Assembly: GCA_003427395.1 (NCBI GenBank)
Contig: BFEA01000244.1
Coordinates: forward strand, 2,082,187 to 2,146,186
Length of the DNA stretch: 64,000 nucleotides
Direction: 5' to 3'
Source: Chara braunii
Taxonomy: Eukaryota; Streptophyta; Charophyceae; Charales; Characeae
Position 1 is the first letter of the stretch, and each line of letters opens with the position of its first letter. Both the position numbers and the translations under genes were made by a program. This document shows positions 10,043 through 20,960 of the stretch, piece by piece. The notes beneath the pieces were generated by a model. It searched no databases, had not been told where the DNA came from, and was given only the letters and a program-made list of their open reading frames with translations.

Positions 10043-10243
10043 AGAATAGTAGTAAACAGTGGCCAACTGCCTTCTCTTCGTTACAACTCCGCGCATACTC
10101 ATATCAGCTAACGCGCACATTCCCCGACGCGTTTCGATCGGTTGCGCTTCGATCTTCCTCAAGGGGCTTTCCACACACCCTCGCCTTGCGGTCCACCGAT
10201 CACACCTCCCTTCCTTTTGAGCAATGAGGGCCGATCAGGCCTT
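10043..10243 (-). repeat. Pseudo-LTR, 5' copy of the Penelope-like element
   Basis: Direct-repeat partner of 4872-5090. It lacks the 17-base segment found there and carries a handful of substitutions (for example CGACGCGTTTCGATCGG against CGACACATTTCGATTGG). Similarity stops at 10243, where purine-rich flank begins. Confidence 0.88.
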
Positions 10244-10249
10244 TAAAAA

Positions 10250-10355
10250 GACAAAGAAAAAAAAGAACAAAAAAAAAGATGAAGATGGAGAAGAAGAAGA
10301 AAAAAAGTGAAGAAGAAGAAGAAGAAGAAGAAGAAGAAGAAGAAGAACGAGAGGG
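10250..10355. repeat. GAA microsatellite, right flank of the Penelope-like element
   Basis: Purine tract of A-runs and GAA units in the same orientation as the left flank at 4575-4871. Together they bracket the element. Confidence 0.88.
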
Positions 10356-13300
10356 AGAGGAATCTCCTTCTTTCCACTCACCTTCTTGATGTCTTGGAGA
10401 TGGAGCCTCAACCTTCATGAAGCTTCTTCCTCCTTACACAAATACCTTTTTGGCTATGGCTTCCTTCTTCCTCAAGCTCCTCTCTCCTTCCTCTCTCAAC
10501 TATACTCAAGCTATGACAAGCTTCTCCCACTATGGCTATGGAGTCCTCTCCTCTAGGAGGGCTAATGGGACTCTCTCTAGCCTCTCTTTCTTCCTCACAC
10601 CCTGGGGGCTATGGCGGATCATCTCCCTAGGCCAGCCTCACCTCCACTCTCCTCTAGAGCTCTCTCTCCTTGCTCACAGTCTCCAATAAGCTATCCAACT
10701 GGTTGGGGTTCCCCTCTCCTCTCTTCAAGTGAGAAAGTGTTCCTATGAGCTCACTTGGGCAGCATGGGCACTCGTCATGCAAATGTGAGTGTGGCGGACT
10801 GAATCCTCAGCTTATGTAGGCTGAAACCAGCACTCCAGCCAGCCCATGGGCCTCCCCATGTGCCTTGAGGTGAACTGAGGCACCCCCAAGGCAAAATTTC
10901 ACTACTAGGCCCTTCCGGAGGTACCCGGGCCTCTTTTTGGCCAAGTACATGCAGTCCGAGTGGTTAGTACCAACTCGGATTGCCTCTTGGCCTCCTTCAA
11001 CCGCCTTTCCATTTCCAAAATGCTGCCCCCTTGGGTCCCAATGCCCAAGGGGTAGCCTCACTTAGGAGAAAAAGGCCTAGTGGGCCTTTTTCTCGATTTT
11101 TTCAGTTTCTACCCCATTTTTGGTAGGCCGAGGTATTTTCCCATGCCTCGGTGCAGTTCCATCCTTGGATCTGGCTGAGATCCAAGGCCAGCAGTATTTC
11201 GAGCTACCTCCAAGTAGCCCTTGCTTCAAATTTGGGCTCCTAAGTTCAAATTTTCAACTTTTGGTGTATCTGGCTCTCTTTTTTGGCCAAATGCACATTT
11301 TTGTCCCTTTCCTCCTTTTGTTTCTTTCCATTTTGGGCTGCTACCTCATTCCGGAGCTAGCCGTTTTGGTCTGGCCCATAAAAAACGGCTAGTTCCTCTC
11401 CACCACGAGATCTGATCTCAGATCCATGGTCCACAAAAAAAACGGTCATCTCCCCTTTGCATTTTCTCTTATTTTCCTCTTTTTAATTCAGATTTTATAG
11501 AGATATGGACCTTGCCCCCCCTCATTCTAGGAGGGATGAGGTCACCGTTGGGACATGCCAGTCCCTACTGTGCAGGTCCTAATGGGCCGACACATTCTCC
11601 TCCACTTTTTACTCCCTTTTTGTTTCATTCTCCCTCCGTTTTCTCTCATTTTCTTTTCTTTTTCTTTTATTTTAGTTGTGACAAGTGTCAGACAACTGTG
11701 CACCCTCTTTCTAGGCCTTGGGACCTCATTCATGGGCAGATTCATGGCTGGCACTTGACCGTTGTTTCTCGGATTACAATAATGGCACCCCCATGTTCCT
11801 AGGGGGCTCCATTTTGCCTCCGTTAGTCCCAATTTTGATCCCCCTTTATTCTGATTTTTTTTGGACAACCTTTTTCTCACGTTGAGCCTCTTGAGGCTCT
11901 ATTTTCTCCTGCCTAGCTAATCCGAGATATCTCGGACTGTTGGACAGCCCTCCGAACACCATTACTTCACTCTCTTTTCTCTCATGACTCTCTCACTTGT
12001 CCTCACTAGTGCTTGCACTAGTGGTGCTAATATTTTCCACCGTCTAGATCCTCGATCTTAATAGTGTCGTTTGCTTGCGCAATTATTTATTGTGTTGGCT
12101 CATGGTTCCCTTGGGACATCTCAAGTCCCCGTCACTTTCCTCCTTACTAGTTTCGTTTTCTTGTCCCGCCGGTAGTCCCGCCGACGCGTGTCCATTTTTC
12201 GACTATTATTATTTGGGCCCACTTGGTCCCCGGCAACATCCCGGATGGTGTCCCATTTTTATTTAGGGACCTCCTTGCCCTTGGTGGTTCCAATATCTCT
12301 TCCTAGGGTGCCATACATGTGCTGATTTTTCTTGGCCGTGAGATCTCATCTCACGGTTGTCGTTTACCGCCTCTACTTGCCCCATGTCGAAGTCGCTTCT
12401 TTCTAGCCTTTTGGACTTGCCGCGACACATTTTCCCTTAGCCCATGCATCCTCATGTTGTCCATTATTTCTCGGACCGCAATCATGGTCATTTTCCTAGT
12501 CCCACAGCCTCACAATTTGCCCCATACTATAAAAAAAACGAAGCGTTTGATTCCCAAGTGCATCCAGGTTCAATATTGGCCCCGGATGCACTTAAAACAT
12601 GTGTTTTCCCTTCCCCATGCAGTCCGTTGCAACTCGGACTGCAATAGGGGTCAATTCCCTAGCCCAATGTCCCATAACTAGCCTTTTATTAAGAAAAGAA
12701 AAAAACGTCCAACTTCCAAGTGCATCCGGGCTCAATTTTGGATCCGGATGCACCTAAAACATGTGTTTCTCCTCCCCCATGTAGTCCGTTATATTTCGGT
12801 TGCATAGGGGCTTGCTTTTCTTTGATTTTCTCTGCAAAATCAGAAGAAAATGAAGCTCCTTTGCAACCTCCATATTCCATAATGAATCTGGTGACGGATG
12901 TATCTCCCCAAGTGATCGTTTTTTACCGTTAAGGTCTTTTTCTCTTTTCTTTTCTTTTCTTTTCTTTTCTTTTCTTTTGTTTTCTTTTCTTTTCTTTTCC
13001 TCTTTTCTTGGACAGTAGGGACCTGCCAGTCCCTACTTGTGGCAGTCCCTACTAACGGCCAACTCACTCCCTCCCTCTCACTCTTTTTGTCTTATTCTCT
13101 CACATTTTTCTTTTCTTTTGTTTGTTTTTTCTAGCATGCCAAGTGTCAAGTGGCCGTTAAGGTCCTTTTCTAGGCCCTTCCTCTTAGTTTTGGCCCTTCC
13201 TATGCCGAAGGCGTAGTCCGTTGTATCTCGGACTGCAATAGTGGCCTTCTCATGCCCATGGGAGCTTCCCTTTACCTTTATTATTCTCCAATTTCTCCCA

Positions 13301-13512
13301 TAGTGGCCCCTCCTACTCCGATTTTCTCCCGGAGGCCTATTTTTCTCATGGGGTCTCTTTTGACTCCATTTTCTTGAGGGAGGTTGCACTAGCGATGTTA
13401 ATATTTTTGGTCGTCAAGATCTCAATCTTGACAGTGCACCTTGTCTTAATTATTTTTTCCTCATGCGGTGCCGCCGTTTCCTCTTGAGACCTTCATATGT
13501 CCCCGCCACTCG
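10356..13512. repeat. Non-coding region with dispersed perfect hairpins and internal duplications
   Basis: No reading frame has recognisable protein features. Short inverted repeats with different arms recur at 10955-10979, 11163-11187, 11409-11424, 11884-11899, 11921-11936, 12004-12022, 12336-12356, 12619-12642, 13215-13234 and 13413-13432. Some blocks are duplicated. The GTGCATCC.GG.TCAAT block at about 12559 recurs at about 12720, both followed by GGATGCAC.TAAAACATGTG. The CACTAG.G.TG.TAATATTTT block at about 12012 recurs at about 13387. The region looks like diverged copies of a non-autonomous repeat. Its identity is unknown. Confidence 0.55.
12930..13010. repeat. TTTTC microsatellite
   Basis: About 80 bases of TCTTTTCTTTT-type pyrimidine repeat within the hairpin-rich region. 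Confidence 0.85.
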
Positions 13513-13797
13513 TCCCGTCGGTGGTCCCCAACACTTAGTCCCGCCGGCGGTCCCCAACACTTAGTCCCGCCGGTGGTCCCCGACACTTAGTCCCGCCGGT
13601 GGTCCCCGACACTTAGTCCCGCCGGTGGTCCCCGACACTTAGTCCCGCCGGCGGTCCCCAACACTTAGTCCCGCCGGTGGTCCCCGACACTTAGTCCCGC
13701 CGGTGGTCCCCGACACTTAGTCCCGCTGGTGGTCCCCGACACTTAGTCCCACCGGTGGTTCCCGACACTTGGTCCCGCCGACGGTTCCCGCCATATT
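13513..13797. repeat. 26-bp minisatellite
   Basis: About eleven copies of ACTTAGTCCCGCCGGTGGTCCCCGAC with a 26-bp period (for example starts at 13561 and 13587) and single-base variants (CCGTCGG, CCGCTGG, CCCAAC). The unit resembles GTCCCGCCGGTAGTCCCGCC at about 12170, so it probably arose by local amplification of that segment. Confidence 0.93.
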
Positions 13798-14330
13798 TTA
13801 TTCCGGATACCATTATTTTTACTTAGTCCCGCGTGGTCCTTGGTGCCGTTCCTCAAGGTGTTCCACATTCTTTGAGCGTCTACCGCCCTATGGTGGTCCC
13901 TCTCTCTTGCTTTTTTTTGGGCCTTGCGTGCACTAGTTGTCTCCGACTGCGGGGTCTCCATTCCGAGGTCCTTGCTAACTATCGAGGGCGGCCCCCACGT
14001 TGGACCCTTAATTTCTAGCGTCTCACGGCCACCGGGCCATCCACCTTTCGGTCGCCCTATTCTCTCGTCGTCCGCCGCGCCGCATTTTACAAGTTGACGA
14101 CCCCTTGGCCTTAGTCATGCCGAATTCCAGTGGCCCTCTTGGCCTCATGCTATGCCCCTTTGTGCCCATGTCCTTGTGCTTACTTGGTTGCCGTCGCCGG
14201 TTCTTTCCCTGACGGTTCCCGACCCAGGGCATCATTCATTCCGATGGCCTAGTCCCTTGTCTTTTCTCTCTCTTACCTCCTTATTCCAGATTTCTTTGTC
14301 CTGCATAACCTGACTATATACAGTCTCTCG
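13798..14330. other. Unassigned spacer before Ty3 element 1
   Basis: GC-rich sequence continuing the preceding repeat family. I found no coding frame, RNA gene or convincing LTR edge for the downstream Ty3 element. Confidence 0.4.
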
Positions 14331-14876
14331 AGTGGCGGGATGTTATTCGGGACCCACCAATCCCGACAGCGGTCCCTTCGAAAATCCCTTTACGTATTGC
14401 CGAAGTACAAGTTGTGCAGTAAGAGATGTTGGTTGCACTAATAGCTGGTCAAAATTAGATTCTGGCAGTACTACGGGGCAACGACCTCAGGTTAGGCAGC
14501 CACAGTATGCTTTAGCTCCCCATACTGTTGCATGTCCCACTGTGACGCCGCAGCCGGTAGGGCAACCCTTTATTCCCAGTTTGACATTCCCATATCAGGC
14601 GGTCTACTAGTAAGAAGTACTGGGCAGATTCTTATACCTTCTTCGCTTCCACAGTCAGCGGCCGCCGCTACAGGACCACCACATGTACATCAGCCTATGC
14701 AACAGTTATCCCTGTAGCAGCAAGTGTTGCAGCAACAGACTAGTTCATTGGTTTCGCAACCAATGCAGCAGGCACAAGGTGTTATACAACCCATGCAGTA
14801 GAACTCTGAGATACCCTTGTTGAGTCTTTATCCCTTCTTTGGCGACAAGAAGAAGGAAGAGGACCTGGATACATAG

Positions 14877-15470
14877 GTGAGGATTGTGCCCACATATGTG
14901 AGGCATAAGCTCACAAGGGCCGAGGAAGAAGTTATAGTCACTGCATCATTTTTAGAAGCATCTACAACAAGATGGCTGAACAGATTAGTACTGCAGCAAG
15001 GATATGGTCAGAACTTCGATGGTTGGGTACAGGCTCTGATGTTGCAAGAGTTTGTACGGATGGTCTATAATAGGTGGCATGACCCCCAGGGGGCTCAAAA
15101 GGTCATCGATTCGTCAGCTAGTCTAAGATCAAAAAGATACCAGACAGTTCGTAAAGTTACAGACGCCTTAGAGCGACTGATTGTTGTCCTTGGTGTGTCT
15201 CCTCACAACTTATTTGCGATGTGTGCCCACATATGACAAAAATAAGTTGGTTGATGAGGTCTCTATAGATATACATAACTTCGCCTCGTTTAACAAGAAG
15301 GCCTTAGACATAGAGGCTAAGGTTGGGAGTGCCCAGCAACAGCCGACGGATGGAAAGAAGAAGAAGCTTCCTCAAGACTGGAGAACGAAGGGCAACCTCA
15401 TGTTCGTTGACCACGATGGTCAAGCGACTGAGATTGACGACTTCTCTGACCTTGGGGAATAAACAAACGT
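14877..15470 (+). pseudogene. Gag of Ty3 element 1
   Basis: Overlapping frames 14877-15236 and 15181-15462 encode a Gag-like alpha-helical segment. It includes TASFLEASTTRWLNRLV, WVQALMLQEFVRMVYNRWHD and a dimerisation-type stretch ending VSPHNLFAMC, then a basic linker GKKKKLPQDW. A frameshift near 15235 joins the two. Upstream frames (14332-14717) are Gln/Pro/Ser-rich, as often at Gag N-termini, but are broken. Confidence 0.6.
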
Positions 15471-15648
15471 AGATGGGAGTGTAGATACTTCAGATGGCAG
15501 AGTAGTCGCTCCTGTCAGGAAAAAAGCTAAGGGGGCCGGAAAACAGAAGGCAAGCTGGCCCAATGGGCAATACGACCAAGGAAGATCCACATGGGTAAAA
15601 CTTGGTCTAGAGTATGGGGTGTCGCGAGACCGTGTTGCATGAGGTGCT

Positions 15649-15690
15649 TGCCTGAACTGTAGCCAGTATGGTCACACCATGGCTAAGTGC
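15649..15690 (+). pseudogene. CCHC zinc knuckle of Ty3 element 1
   Basis: The plus-strand frame reads CLNCSQYGHTMAKC, an intact CX2CX4HX4C nucleocapsid knuckle. It lies about 180 bases after the Gag frame and in a region with stops either side. Confidence 0.8.
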
Positions 15691-15968
15691 ACGAGTGAAC
15701 GGGTCGCCACAAATGTCGTGTCCTCAATAGTGATGGACGAATTTTCAAACTCAGGTGGTGCTTCTATGAGTACTTCGCAGGGAAACACCTCGGGCCTGTA
15801 GGAGTGTTAGCCGCTTTTACTTGTGCGGAAGTGATAACTTTACCTTCTCCATTTCAAACAAAGTCCAAGGCTATTGACCCATTGATCGCCCCTTAGACAG
15901 ATCTAGACCAATCGATGCTCTGTTCGATGGATGTGTCTGACTCCTTAGAGGAGTTTGAGACCGAGTGG

Positions 15969-16304
15969 TTAGAGAAATACCCTATAGACTCCCGGGCGAT
16001 GTTGAACAAAGGTCCAAGAGGTGAACACGTCGTGGTAGAAATCAATGTAGGTGGCCGAAAGGTTGGCTCCAGGCTTAACAACCTCAAGGTAGTACATGCC
16101 TAGTAACATGTCAAATGGCAGCTCGTCGCTAACAAGGAACACGATTTTATGTCTAAATTCCCCTCCTCCATAGGAGAAGGTGAAGACTATGTCCTTGCCA
16201 TAGTCCTTCACTACCATAGAGTGCTTGTTGGCTAAGGTAGATGCCATAAATCTGCTAAGATGCTGCACTTGGTCCCCTAAGCGCAACCTATCCACATGAT
16301 ACAC
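15969..16304 (-). pseudogene. Inverted protease fragment inside Ty3 element 1
   Basis: A minus-strand frame contains KIVFLVSDELPFDMLLGMYY, the C-terminal half of a retropepsin-type protease (the hydrophobic strand followed by DxLLG). It runs opposite to the Gag and RT on either side. The plus strand just before it reads HVVVEINVGGRKVG, the usual lead-in to the active site. A local inversion of roughly 16075-16310 explains both and has removed the Asp-Thr/Ser-Gly part from the reading frame. Confidence 0.5.
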
Positions 16305-16531
16305 AGGTTGTTAGATGGAGGGACCATTAAGCTGTAAAAGTTTAAGGTTGGCAGACTAGTGGAGAACTATGGTTGCATGTGCACGTCGTCTTTCTATAAC
16401 TACTACAAGCAGAATCGCGAGGAAGGTATGTACTTAGTCTTTGTCTCTGAAAAATAGGAGGCCGTAAAATCACCCCCAAAGATAGAAGCATTCGTTGCAC
16501 AATATTCAGACCTCTTTAGGAGCCTAAGGGT

Positions 16532-17735
16532 GTGGTTGAAAGGGAGATTGTTCATGCAATAGAAGTCGTCCTTGGTAGCAAAGTACCTAGAGGACGGATC
16601 TATAGGATGTCTCTTGCAAAGTTAAATGAGTTCCGCCTTCAGCTGAAGGAGCTCACACAAAAGGGTTGGATTCTGCCAAGTACGTTCCCCTACGGAGCAC
16701 CAATTCTTTTTGTCCCAAAGAAAGGGGGGACCCTAAGAATGTGCATTGATTATAAGGGTCTCAATGCCATCACCGTTAAGAATGCGGAACCACTACCAAG
16801 CATTGACGACCTCTTGGATAGAGTTGTTGGGATGTCGGTACGTTACTAAGATAGATCTGAAGTTTGGATACCATCAAATTGCTATTAGACCTGAGGACCA
16901 GCACAAAACCGCCTTTTAGACTAGGTACGGTATGTACGAGTTTGTGGCGATGCCATGTAGCCTATGCAATGCTCCTAGGACGTTCCAACTCGCAAGGAAC
17001 CAGATCTTTTATGAGTACATACACAAGTTTATCGTCGTGTACCTCGACGATAGTCTTATTTTTAGTAAAACTATCGAGGAGTACGTTAAGCACGTCAAAA
17101 TAGTGCTAGGGCTCCTAAGACAACACCAGTAGAAGGTTAATTTGGAGAAATGTGAAATTGGTCACACCAAGATTTTGTATCTTGGTCATTAGATTTATGT
17201 GGATGGTTTGAGGTCGGACAATGCTAAAGTGGCCAGTATACGTGATCGGCCTAGACCTCAGTCAATGATTGAGGTGAGGTCATTCTTGGGGATGACAAGC
17301 TACCATCGTTCATTTTGAAAAAATTGCAGCACGATAGCCTCCCCACTAACTACCCTCGTGCACCTTGACACCCCTTGGGAGTGGACCGAAGAGTGTGAGG
17401 CAACCTTCAAGAGATTGAAATATGCCCTGACGCATTATGAAGTCCTCAAGCTTCCGAATCCTGAACAACCCTTTGTTGTGACCACAAACGCCAGCGAACA
17501 TGGTTTAGGTGCAGTCCTTGCACAGAAGGAGGGGAAAAAGTTAAGGTCAGTCGAGTACATGAGCAAAACGATGTCACCGTATAAATATCTAAAAAATTAG
17601 CTAAGTCCACAGATGATTCTGAGCTCTATGCCCTCTATAGGGCATTGGTCCATTGGAGGCACTACCTCCTAGGCATATTCTTTTATGTGAGATCGGGCTA
17701 TGAAACGTTCCGTTGGATCAAGACATAGTCCGTGC
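16532..17735 (+). pseudogene. Reverse transcriptase and RNase H of Ty3 element 1
   Basis: RT begins with [20 protein letters not shown], then [20 protein letters not shown] and [17 protein letters not shown]. Motif A is KIDLKFGYHQ after a frameshift near 16840. Motif C VVYLDDSLIFS is intact at about 17035-17070. The connection domain shows RSFLGMTSYHRSF. RNase H carries EWTEECEATFKRLKYAL and VVTTNASEHGLGAVLAQ, where the first catalytic Asp is Asn, and it breaks down near 17600. At least three stops and several frame changes are visible. Confidence 0.85.
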
Positions 17736-18760
17736 TCTCCGACACACTCAAGAGGTGGATTGAAGTCATAGACATGAATGGCCTTAAACTTGACCCTCTA
17801 AAGGGAGAATATAACAAAGTGGCTGACACACTATCACAAAGGGCAGACTCTAAGGGCGCGCTGGCGACTGAGTTTGGAATATCTGACGATGTAACTCGAT
17901 CCATGGTGAAAGCCTATCAAGAGGATGCGGTCATGTCTGAGATCATTCGCAAACTGGAAACCAAAGATAAGGCTACTTCTGATGAGTTTGTGTTGGGTGA
18001 CGGCTTTTTGTTCTTTAAGAAGACTGGGAATAAACGTTTGTGTGTACCGAATAAAGAGTCTTTGCGTAGTCTATTTTTAGGAGAGTGTCACGATGCGACC
18101 AACCATTTTGGCTATAGAAAGACAATAGCAAACTTAGTGCTGAAATTTTGGTGGCCCATAATGATGGATGATGCAAAGAAGTATGCAGAAATTTACCAAG
18201 TTTGTCAACGTGACAAGCCACAGGCGCAGGCACCGCTTGGGCTTATTAAGCCCTTTCCCATCCTTGCTGGCCCAAGTCAAAGTGTATCCATGAATTTCAT
18301 GGATACCCTTGTGACCAACAATAGCGGTAAACGACACATCATTGTCATTGTTCACGAGGTACGCTAGACTAATCGTTATGCCAGAGAGAGCTAGGACTGA
18401 CCACGTCATCAAGCTATTTATGGACTACTGGGTGCGTGACTTTGGTCTCCCTAAGTCTATTGTTAGCGACAGGGATGTCAGATTCACTAGTGAACTGTGG
18501 CAAAGGACAGCCCAACAAATAGGTAACCGACTGCATTTGACATTAGAGAACCACCCTCAGTGAAATGGTCAAACCCCTCGTCGCCAATTTGTACAATAAC
18601 GTCGTGCACAACACTATCGGCATGACTCCCAACCAATTGTATCTTGGTTGGAAGCCCAGATCTGCATTAGACTTCCTATTACCTAAACAACAACCAACTG
18701 CATCACTTGGCGATATCAAATTTATTGTCAAATACGAACAGATGTTGTAGCCGGTTGTAG
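17732..18760 (+). pseudogene. Integrase of Ty3 element 1
   Basis: Frame 17732-18367 carries the zinc-binding module HDATNHFGYRKT, then FWWPIMMDD and YQVCQR. The first zinc Cys is replaced by Tyr. The DDE core continues through MNFMDTLV and, after a frame change, IVSDRDVRFTSELW. The segment that should hold the catalytic Glu reads NHPQ, stop, NGQT and the Glu is not seen. A C-terminal IGMTPNQLYLGWKPRSALDF segment follows. Confidence 0.85.
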
Positions 18761-19169
18761 ATCACATAAAAGAAAGTTGAGGACGTCATGATCGCATCCG
18801 CGAATAGACACAGATGGCCGTCTGAGTTTCCGGTAGGTGAACGAATATGGGTAAAGTCATCTGAGTTGGGGCAGGAATTAGGAATCTCACGTAAATTGAT
18901 GCCACAATACTTTTGCCCCAGGGAAGTTCTTGATATAGTAGGAGATCAACGAGATGGGTCATGATATGCCATTCGCATCCCTAGACACCTACGTACACAA
19001 ATTGTCTTCCATGCATCAAAGTTCGCACTTTTCTCTACCACTGACCAGTTTCCTTCCAGGAGATCGATGTTGCCCCCAACCATGGACGGACACGTGGACA
19101 TTGACGACATTGTTGAGCATAAGCTGATGCATGTGTCGAAGCCTCTAGGAAGAGCACGTCCCCCCAAAG

Positions 19170-19300
19170 CCACAGATGCAGTGTCGGGTGCGGTTCAGAC
19201 ACTACACTGATCCTCAAGAAGATCGGTGGTTTACAAGAGATGAATTAATGAAGACTTCTCCCCAAATTATCTCAAGTTATAAAAAAAAATATAAAAGGGA
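19170..19300 (+). pseudogene. C-terminal tail module of Ty3 element 1
   Basis: The frame reads VRFRHYTDPQEDRWFTRDEL followed by an IISSYKKKYK-type end. It is comparable to the 3' end of Ty3 element 3 and loosely like the chromodomain-type tails of plant Ty3 integrases. Confidence 0.5.
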
Positions 19301-19412
19301 AGCAGTCTGCTACATAACAACTTATCAGAGGACTGTCAAAGTAAAGGAGGAGGGAGTGCGAGGGTTCGACCGTTCGGCATATGGCCCTACAAGAGGCGTG
19401 TGCCCACCCTAA

Positions 19413-20450
19413 GTGAAGGTGGGCCCCCTAAATCTGAATGCAAATCTTGGTCGGCGCCAGATAACTCCCACGCGCCAATTGGTTACATCCGCCCTGCACG
19501 TGAGAATGGGAAAGATTCATGAGCCTTTCAGGCCATTCTAGCAACGTTGTGACGAGGCAAAGGCAGGGCAGCGAGTTGACAATTGACAGAGAATAGTGAG
19601 ACTAAGCGAAGACAAAGTCCAGAGAGACAAAGTCAAAGCAAAGCACGTCACACGTACACCAAAGTACAAAGTGAAAGTTGATTGCAAATCGCCTGTGGGT
19701 GGGCACCCCGACCGGTTTCGGCCGTCGCCACACGGCCTCCTCAGGGGGAATACCACCACTTCGTCCCTTCACAAAAGCCAACAATCAATCGTTCCCACCT
19801 CCGTTGCCGGATCCACCACCATCTCCGAAGTGATAGCAGCATCCGACCGCGTCGGACCCAAAAAGAACTACATCGGCGCAATCATTACACTTATAGGGAG
19901 GTCCTTGTACTAACAAAACAAGACAACGAAAAAACACCTGAACTGAAAGCAAACCTGTCACACCGCAAAACTTCATAAAAAAGAAAAAGAAAAATGCAAA
20001 ATAACAAAATCCTAAGACCGTCCTTGACGAGACAAAGTGTCCCAGAGTACAGTATTATCAACTGTACCGCAGCCGCCCCCCCGGGCTTACTTAGTCCAGT
20101 TGTACCAAGGCCACACGTCCTTTGGGCCCGTACCCACGACGGAGCTAGACCTGAGCTGGACCGTATGTTGCAAAGGAAACGATAAGCGGGCAAACGTCCG
20201 AATCCAAAGGCCAAAAATGAGCTCGTTCGTACCAAAGGCGCACCCCGTAGCCAAAAAACAGAAAACGAAAACAGAGAACAGAACGAGCCAGGTATCGATG
20301 CTCCGCCCTATCCCACTAATCCAGAATTATGATACTACCACATTCCATGGCCCTGTCCGACTATTCCAGGAAAAACAGTAGCCTGAACCGCATACTGCAA
20401 AACAAAAAATAGGTAAAAACGAGTACCGAAATGCTATACACATCGAACAT
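19413..20450. other. Unassigned spacer between Ty3 element 1 and the LINE
   Basis: Only short open frames without recognisable features. I tried to match it to sequence upstream of 14.9 kb as a possible LTR and saw nothing convincing. AC/GTAC-rich short repeats (GGTACGGAAAACTGCAAGTACGG and similar) occur at about 20490-20550. Confidence 0.35.
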
Positions 20451-20556
20451 CCCATCTATCGCACGGAAAACACTGTACTACTGAAAGAACTACAGGTACG
20501 GAAAACTGCAAGTACGGAAAAAACAACAGGTACAGAAAAAACAACAACACGCAGCC

Positions 20557-20960
20557 ATGAGGAACGTGCCGGCTTACGGATACAGCCAACGATATGTGGT
20601 TTCCCAGATCGGGTCTCGACCAACTGCGAAGCTACGCAGGATCCGCTGCAGGAACTGCTTAGGGAAATCCTTCAAGCGGAGCTCCCGCTTCAGGTTCAAC
20701 ACACGCATGGGAATTTCAGCGACTGCATTCTATTTCGGTGGATACGATGCAGATAATTGCAAACAGCAGCACTTTTCTGATCCTTACTACCCCAGGATTG
20801 GTAAGTCTGCCCGTTCTTGAACTCGAGGCACTCATGTTCCCAGATCATATGCTCGTTCTTCAGCATTTGATAGCAACTGACAAAGGGCTGCAGACTGTCA
20901 ACCTTCATTTTTTGTTCCCAGGAAATCCCAAGACCCAGATCCGTCGTCAGTTCAAACAAG
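20557..20960 (-). pseudogene. LINE ORF2 C-terminal fragment (left part)
   Basis: The minus-strand frame from 20959 reads LFELTTDLGLGISWEQKMKV and onward to WGSKDQKSAAVCNYLHRI. Then, in another frame, it reads PKQFLQRILRSFAVGRDPIW. This resembles the region after the RT thumb in LINE ORF2 proteins. It joins in frame to the LINE segment right of 54704 once Ty3 element 2 is removed, which is the best evidence for its identity. The 3' end is not defined. Confidence 0.55.

Larger units (their letters stand above)
4872..10243 (-). mobile_element. Penelope-like retroelement with permuted domains (N-terminal GIY-YIG)
   Basis: Read on the minus strand, the order is: direct repeat (10243-10043), CCHC/coiled-coil ORF, GIY-YIG nuclease, CxC linker, RT, a 3' region of about 0.8 kb, and the second direct repeat (5090-4872). 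The RT has Penelope-type motifs rather than LINE or LTR ones. An N-terminal GIY-YIG joined to RT by a CxC linker, with pseudo-LTRs and insertion into microsatellites, is the published description of the permuted Penelope-like clade (Chlamys/Naiad; Craig and colleagues). Three in-frame stops and one frame change make this copy inactive as sequenced. Canonical animal Penelope is excluded because its GIY-YIG is C-terminal. Confidence 0.85.
14330..19412 (+). mobile_element. Degenerate Ty3-type LTR retrotransposon 1
   Basis: Gag, zinc knuckle, a disrupted protease, RT, RNase H, integrase and a C-terminal tail module follow in standard Ty3 order on the plus strand, spread over several frames with many stops. 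I could not find matching LTRs or a primer site, so the outer limits are approximate and set by coding content. Age and damage argue against activity. Confidence 0.8.

Noticed and set aside
10417-12681. Short plus-strand ORFs of 60-120 codons
   Set aside because: No domain, signal or homology recognised; the region is repeat-derived with many hairpins.
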